Source: Candidatus Thorarchaeota archaeon
Lineage (GTDB): Archaea > Asgardarchaeota > Thorarchaeia > Thorarchaeales > Thorarchaeaceae
Assembly: GCA_020355105.1 (NCBI GenBank)
Contig: CP070658.1
Span: forward strand, 615,870-623,158
Direction of reading: 5' to 3'
DNA: 7,289 nucleotides
Shown here: piece by piece, positions 5,234 to 7,289 of the stretch
How positions within the stretch are numbered: the stretch's first letter is position 1
Layout of the letters: each line of letters opens with the position of its first letter
Notes under the pieces: generated by a model
What the model was told of the DNA's origin: nothing
The model's input: only the letters and a program-made list of their open reading frames with translations
Databases searched by the model: none
Made by a program: the position numbers and the translations under genes

Positions 5234-5776
5234 TCACTGTTGGGCGGATCCGTTCTCTGTGACCTCTTCTTCTAGCCTCTTCTCATAGTGCTCCCTATCG
5301 TACTCACAATCTATCTTGTGTAGCTTGTCGTACAGATACTTGATTGAATCCCAGCACCCCGGTCTTCTGTACACTTTTGCAAAAGCCTCTGAAGCCGGTT
5401 CGAACTTCTCCCAGAAGCAGATGAGGGCGATGGCCGTAGTTTCAGGGACAAAATCATCGTCCATGAATTTCCTGTGGACTAGTGTGCTCAACCCATCAAA
5501 GTAGGAACCCACTCGAATGAATTTCGCAAAGGCCTCAGGATTTGGTTCTGGACCGTACTTCACAAAGAAGTCTTCCACACTATCCCAGGTCCATGTCTGA
5601 ATCTCATTCATCTCTTTGACGAACTCCTTGTCGTACAATAGCTTGTTGAATTCGAGATAAATTCCCAACTTCCTGGCTCTTGTGAAACGTCGGATTGAGT
5701 GCAAGGTGGCGATTATGCCAATAATGACGCTACCCAATCCAAGAACAGTCGAGATTGGTGTCAGGTCAATCTGCAT
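5234..5776 (-). CDS. DUF4760-like single-pass membrane protein, copy B
   Basis: The product has 180 residues when started at ATG 5776. An N-terminal membrane helix (about 8-28) is followed by basic residues (RRFTRARK) and a helical soluble domain. It shares with copy A (3078-3578) the W62-x-W64 pair, EDF (68-70), KYGP (73-76), NPEA (79-82), KFI (85-87), a following S-x-FD, VPE, W-x-EK, and an S-x-K-x-LY-x-KL end. Its acidic tail (EKRLEEEVTENGSAQQ) is absent from copy A. The longer frame starting at ATG 5812 is rejected because that ATG lies inside the TATA-like box, and copy A begins at the equivalent of 5776. The function is unknown. The HAD gene is divergent, sharing about 170 bp of upstream DNA. 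Confidence 0.75.
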   Translation of the reverse strand: MQIDLTPISTVLGLGSVIIGIIATLHSIRRFTRARKLGIYLEFNKLLYDKEFVKEMNEIQTWTWDSVEDFFVKYGPEPNPEAFAKFIRVGSYFDGLSTLVHRKFMDDDFVPETTAIALICFWEKFEPASEAFAKVYRRPGCWDSIKYLYDKLHKIDCEYDREHYEKRLEEEVTENGSAQQ

Positions 5777-5810
5777 CTCATAAACCGAGGCTACGAAGGG
5801 GCACCGGTCC

Positions 5811-5817
5811 ATAAAAA
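5811..5817 (-). promoter_or_regulatory. TATA-like box for DUF4760-like copy B
   Basis: TTTTTAT on the minus strand leaves 34 nt before the ATG at 5776, giving a predicted leader of roughly 10-15 nt. The same heptamer occurs at a similar distance upstream of copy A. Confidence 0.45.
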
Positions 5818-5916
5818 GGTGTACGCCCCTCTCTCTCTAGTTTCATGTTCCTGACACTATGATGGAAGCCTATTGCAGTAGCCGAGGCCGGCTCTTCACC
5901 TCTATCAGTGAGCAAG

Positions 5917-5924
5917 TCTTTAAT
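5917..5924 (+). promoter_or_regulatory. possible TATA-like box for the HAD gene
   Basis: TCTTTAAT is centred about 26 nt upstream of the ATG at 5947. If it is used, the transcript would begin at or near the start codon, giving a leaderless mRNA. This fits the absence of a Shine-Dalgarno sequence before that ATG. Confidence 0.35.
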
Positions 5925-5946
5925 CTCGGCATTGAACTGCGATGAC

Positions 5947-6681
5947 ATGCCTCACAGACCGTTGAAGGACTTTGAAGCAATCTCGTTCGATTATGGCGGA
6001 ACACTCCTTGAGCCTTTCTTCATGCCAGTCTTCGAGGTTCACAAGAAGTCTATTCAACAGGTGTTCAGTGATGATTTCAGCTTCTCTGACAAGGCGATTG
6101 CTGAGGCCATTGACCTTGCTGATGACGATGTCTGGAAAGGAATTCAAGACTATGACAAGCACTACTTCTTTTCTGAAGAGGATTGGATAGAACGCAATCG
6201 CATTGCTTTGAGAAACCTAGGAGTCACGGAGCGTCTTGATGAACGTGCGAAACACATGCAGGATCTGTGGACTGGGATAACCGCAGAATTCCCCCAAGAA
6301 TTGAAACCTGACGCAAAAGAAACACTTGAGCAGCTGAGAGATCGAGGATACAAGCTAGCAATGTCCACTAACTGGAGCGACCCCAGTGAATCTCTGAAGT
6401 CCCGAGGAATCGATGGTATATTTCAGAGCATCCAGTTCAGTATTGTCCCCGGATACCGTAAGCCCTCTCCATACATGTTGATACAGAATGCTATGGAGCT
6501 CGGAGTGAATCCACTCAATTGCGTTTACGTAGGAAATGAAATCGAGAGAGATGTGGCCGCAGCAAAGAGAGCCGGTTTTCATCCCGTTTTTGTTGTCAAT
6601 GAGGGATACGACGTTCCCCACACCGAGGAAGGTGTGACCGTCATTCATGAACTGAAGGAGCTGCTCGAACTGTTTGAATGA
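5947..6681 (+). CDS. HAD-superfamily hydrolase
   Basis: The product has 244 residues, a usual length for a cytoplasmic HAD phosphatase with a helical cap between motifs I and II. Motif I is FDYGGT with nucleophile Asp15; the usual second Asp is Gly17. Motif II is MSTN (140-142). Motif III is Lys172 in GYRKPSP. Motif IV is VGNEIERD with Asp202; the first acidic position reads Asn-Glu. The cap, about 25-115, is helical and rich in acidic and aromatic residues. Substitution of the motif I general acid/base leaves open whether this is an efficient phosphatase, though DxGGT versions are common in the superfamily. The substrate is unknown. The ATG at 5947 is chosen over GTG 5908: the extra 13 residues precede the first strand, and a TATA-like box overlaps them. 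It converges on the next gene with 29 bp between stops. Confidence 0.85.
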   Translation: MPHRPLKDFEAISFDYGGTLLEPFFMPVFEVHKKSIQQVFSDDFSFSDKAIAEAIDLADDDVWKGIQDYDKHYFFSEEDWIERNRIALRNLGVTERLDERAKHMQDLWTGITAEFPQELKPDAKETLEQLRDRGYKLAMSTNWSDPSESLKSRGIDGIFQSIQFSIVPGYRKPSPYMLIQNAMELGVNPLNCVYVGNEIERDVAAAKRAGFHPVFVVNEGYDVPHTEEGVTVIHELKELLELFE

Positions 6682-6710
6682 TCGCCCTTTCATCTCCCAG
6701 CGAAACTGCT

Positions 6711-7289
6711 TCACGATGCTTTCTGAGGGTCAATAAGCCTCTGTGCATCATATGCAAGTCCAACAATTACTACGATTGGCATGAGGATGACCATGGCGAG
6801 GGAGAAGATCACCATAATACCCGCAGTGGTTGCTACATCCAGAGGCAGTCCGAAGACCTGTATTCCAACCGCAGTCCAAAATACGATTACAAAGATGATG
6901 AGCAAGGAAGGCCACAGTCTTGCTGCGGATGCACGCCCCGGGAAACGGTCGCGCCACCAATTCAGTGGCTTGTTTATTCTGGTTGCAGTTCCAACAGCCA
7001 AGAGGGAGAGGAAGATTGGTGCAAATCCTCCTCCGACGAGAAAGACTGTGAGTGTCAGAATGAGAAGTATGCTAGCACCATACTTTCTCTGAACGAATAG
7101 AGTAGCCCACATGCAGACAATGACACCGAAGACGACTGCAAGAATCCCTGTCCACAGGAAATTGGGAACTATCGTGAGGGCGGTTTCCATTCCGCCTTCC
7201 CAGAACCTGATATCATCCCCGATTGCGTCTATGATTATGCCACCAGTCGGAACATCGCCCTGAAGGATCTCAAAGATGCCATGTTCTAT
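6711..7289 (-). CDS. polytopic membrane protein of unknown function (N-terminus outside window)
   Basis: The frame is open from the right edge of the window to a stop at 6711, giving 192 visible residues. The ATG at 7190 is probably internal. The 33 codons before it read as good protein (FEILQGDVPTGGIIIDAIGD, then RFWEGG), resembling an outside loop leading into the first visible helix. Counting from that ATG, hydrophobic segments lie at about 8-31, 38-66 (one long or two short helices), 95-117 and 120-145. The connecting loop NKPLNWWRDRFPGRASAARL is basic, suggesting a cytoplasmic location. The pattern of a GG-rich outer loop, an FVQRKYG turn and LVGGGF recalls uncharacterised membrane proteins found in several prokaryotes. 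I know no function and see no catalytic motif. Confidence 0.75.
   Translation of the reverse strand: MEHGIFEILQGDVPTGGIIIDAIGDDIRFWEGGMETALTIVPNFLWTGILAVVFGVIVCMWATLFVQRKYGASILLILTLTVFLVGGGFAPIFLSLLAVGTATRINKPLNWWRDRFPGRASAARLWPSLLIIFVIVFWTAVGIQVFGLPLDVATTAGIMVIFSLAMVILMPIVVIVGLAYDAQRLIDPQKAS

Noticed and set aside
5886..5894. GCCGGCTC shared with the 3' end of tRNA-Cys, considered as an attachment site
   Set aside because: Only about eight bases match, no integrase is present, and flanking bases diverge at once. Chance is enough.
6678..7100. 140-codon plus-strand ORF opposite the right-hand membrane protein
   Set aside because: It is Cys-, Ser- and Asp-rich shadow sequence antisense to a clear multi-helix membrane protein whose frame is open to the window edge.
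1..7289. CRISPR arrays, rRNA, prophage genes, toxin-antitoxin or known defence systems
   Set aside because: I saw no regularly spaced repeats, rRNA-like sequence, or domains of those systems on either strand.

Overview
The window looks archaeal, possibly Asgard (Thorarchaeota-like). The grounds are TATA-like boxes 25-40 nt upstream of several starts, short or absent leaders, a secreted M14 peptidase with a C-terminal membrane anchor, and a compact tRNA-Cys with an archaeal-type acceptor stem and encoded CCA. The phylum is inference; only the domain is reasonably supported.

Layout, left to right. The 3' end of an alpha/beta-hydrolase gene (+) is followed by a decayed DUF6326-type membrane-protein gene (+), whose intact relative lies at 4643-5053 on the other strand. 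Next comes a segment of about 2.1 kb (807-2940) holding a complete M14 zinc carboxypeptidase gene (-) and a weak, broken + strand reading frame. The segment is bounded by a 22-bp inverted repeat (20 of 22 identical) and, just outside, by an 11-bp direct repeat TTTTGCCGATA. This is the architecture of a transposed or cassette-like unit with a target-site duplication, inserted about 40 bp upstream of a tRNA-Cys gene (2990-3065).

Beyond the tRNA lies a minus-strand cluster, in transcription order: a DUF4760-like single-pass membrane protein (5234-5776), a DUF6326-like four-helix membrane protein (4643-5053), a multi-cluster Fe-S protein (3935-4582), a small ORF without a normal start (3625-3777), and a second DUF4760-like protein (3078-3578). 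The two DUF4760-like genes are clear paralogues, with similar N-termini and similarly placed TATA-like boxes. The right end carries a HAD-superfamily hydrolase (+) converging on a polytopic membrane protein (-) that runs off the window.

No pathway can be assembled from these genes. The DUF6326 and Fe-S genes are close enough for co-transcription; the rest look like independent units. The main features of interest are the repeat-bounded peptidase segment, the two paralogue pairs (one member decayed), an Asp-for-Cys replacement in a ferredoxin motif, and unusual D-loop and T-loop bases in the tRNA.
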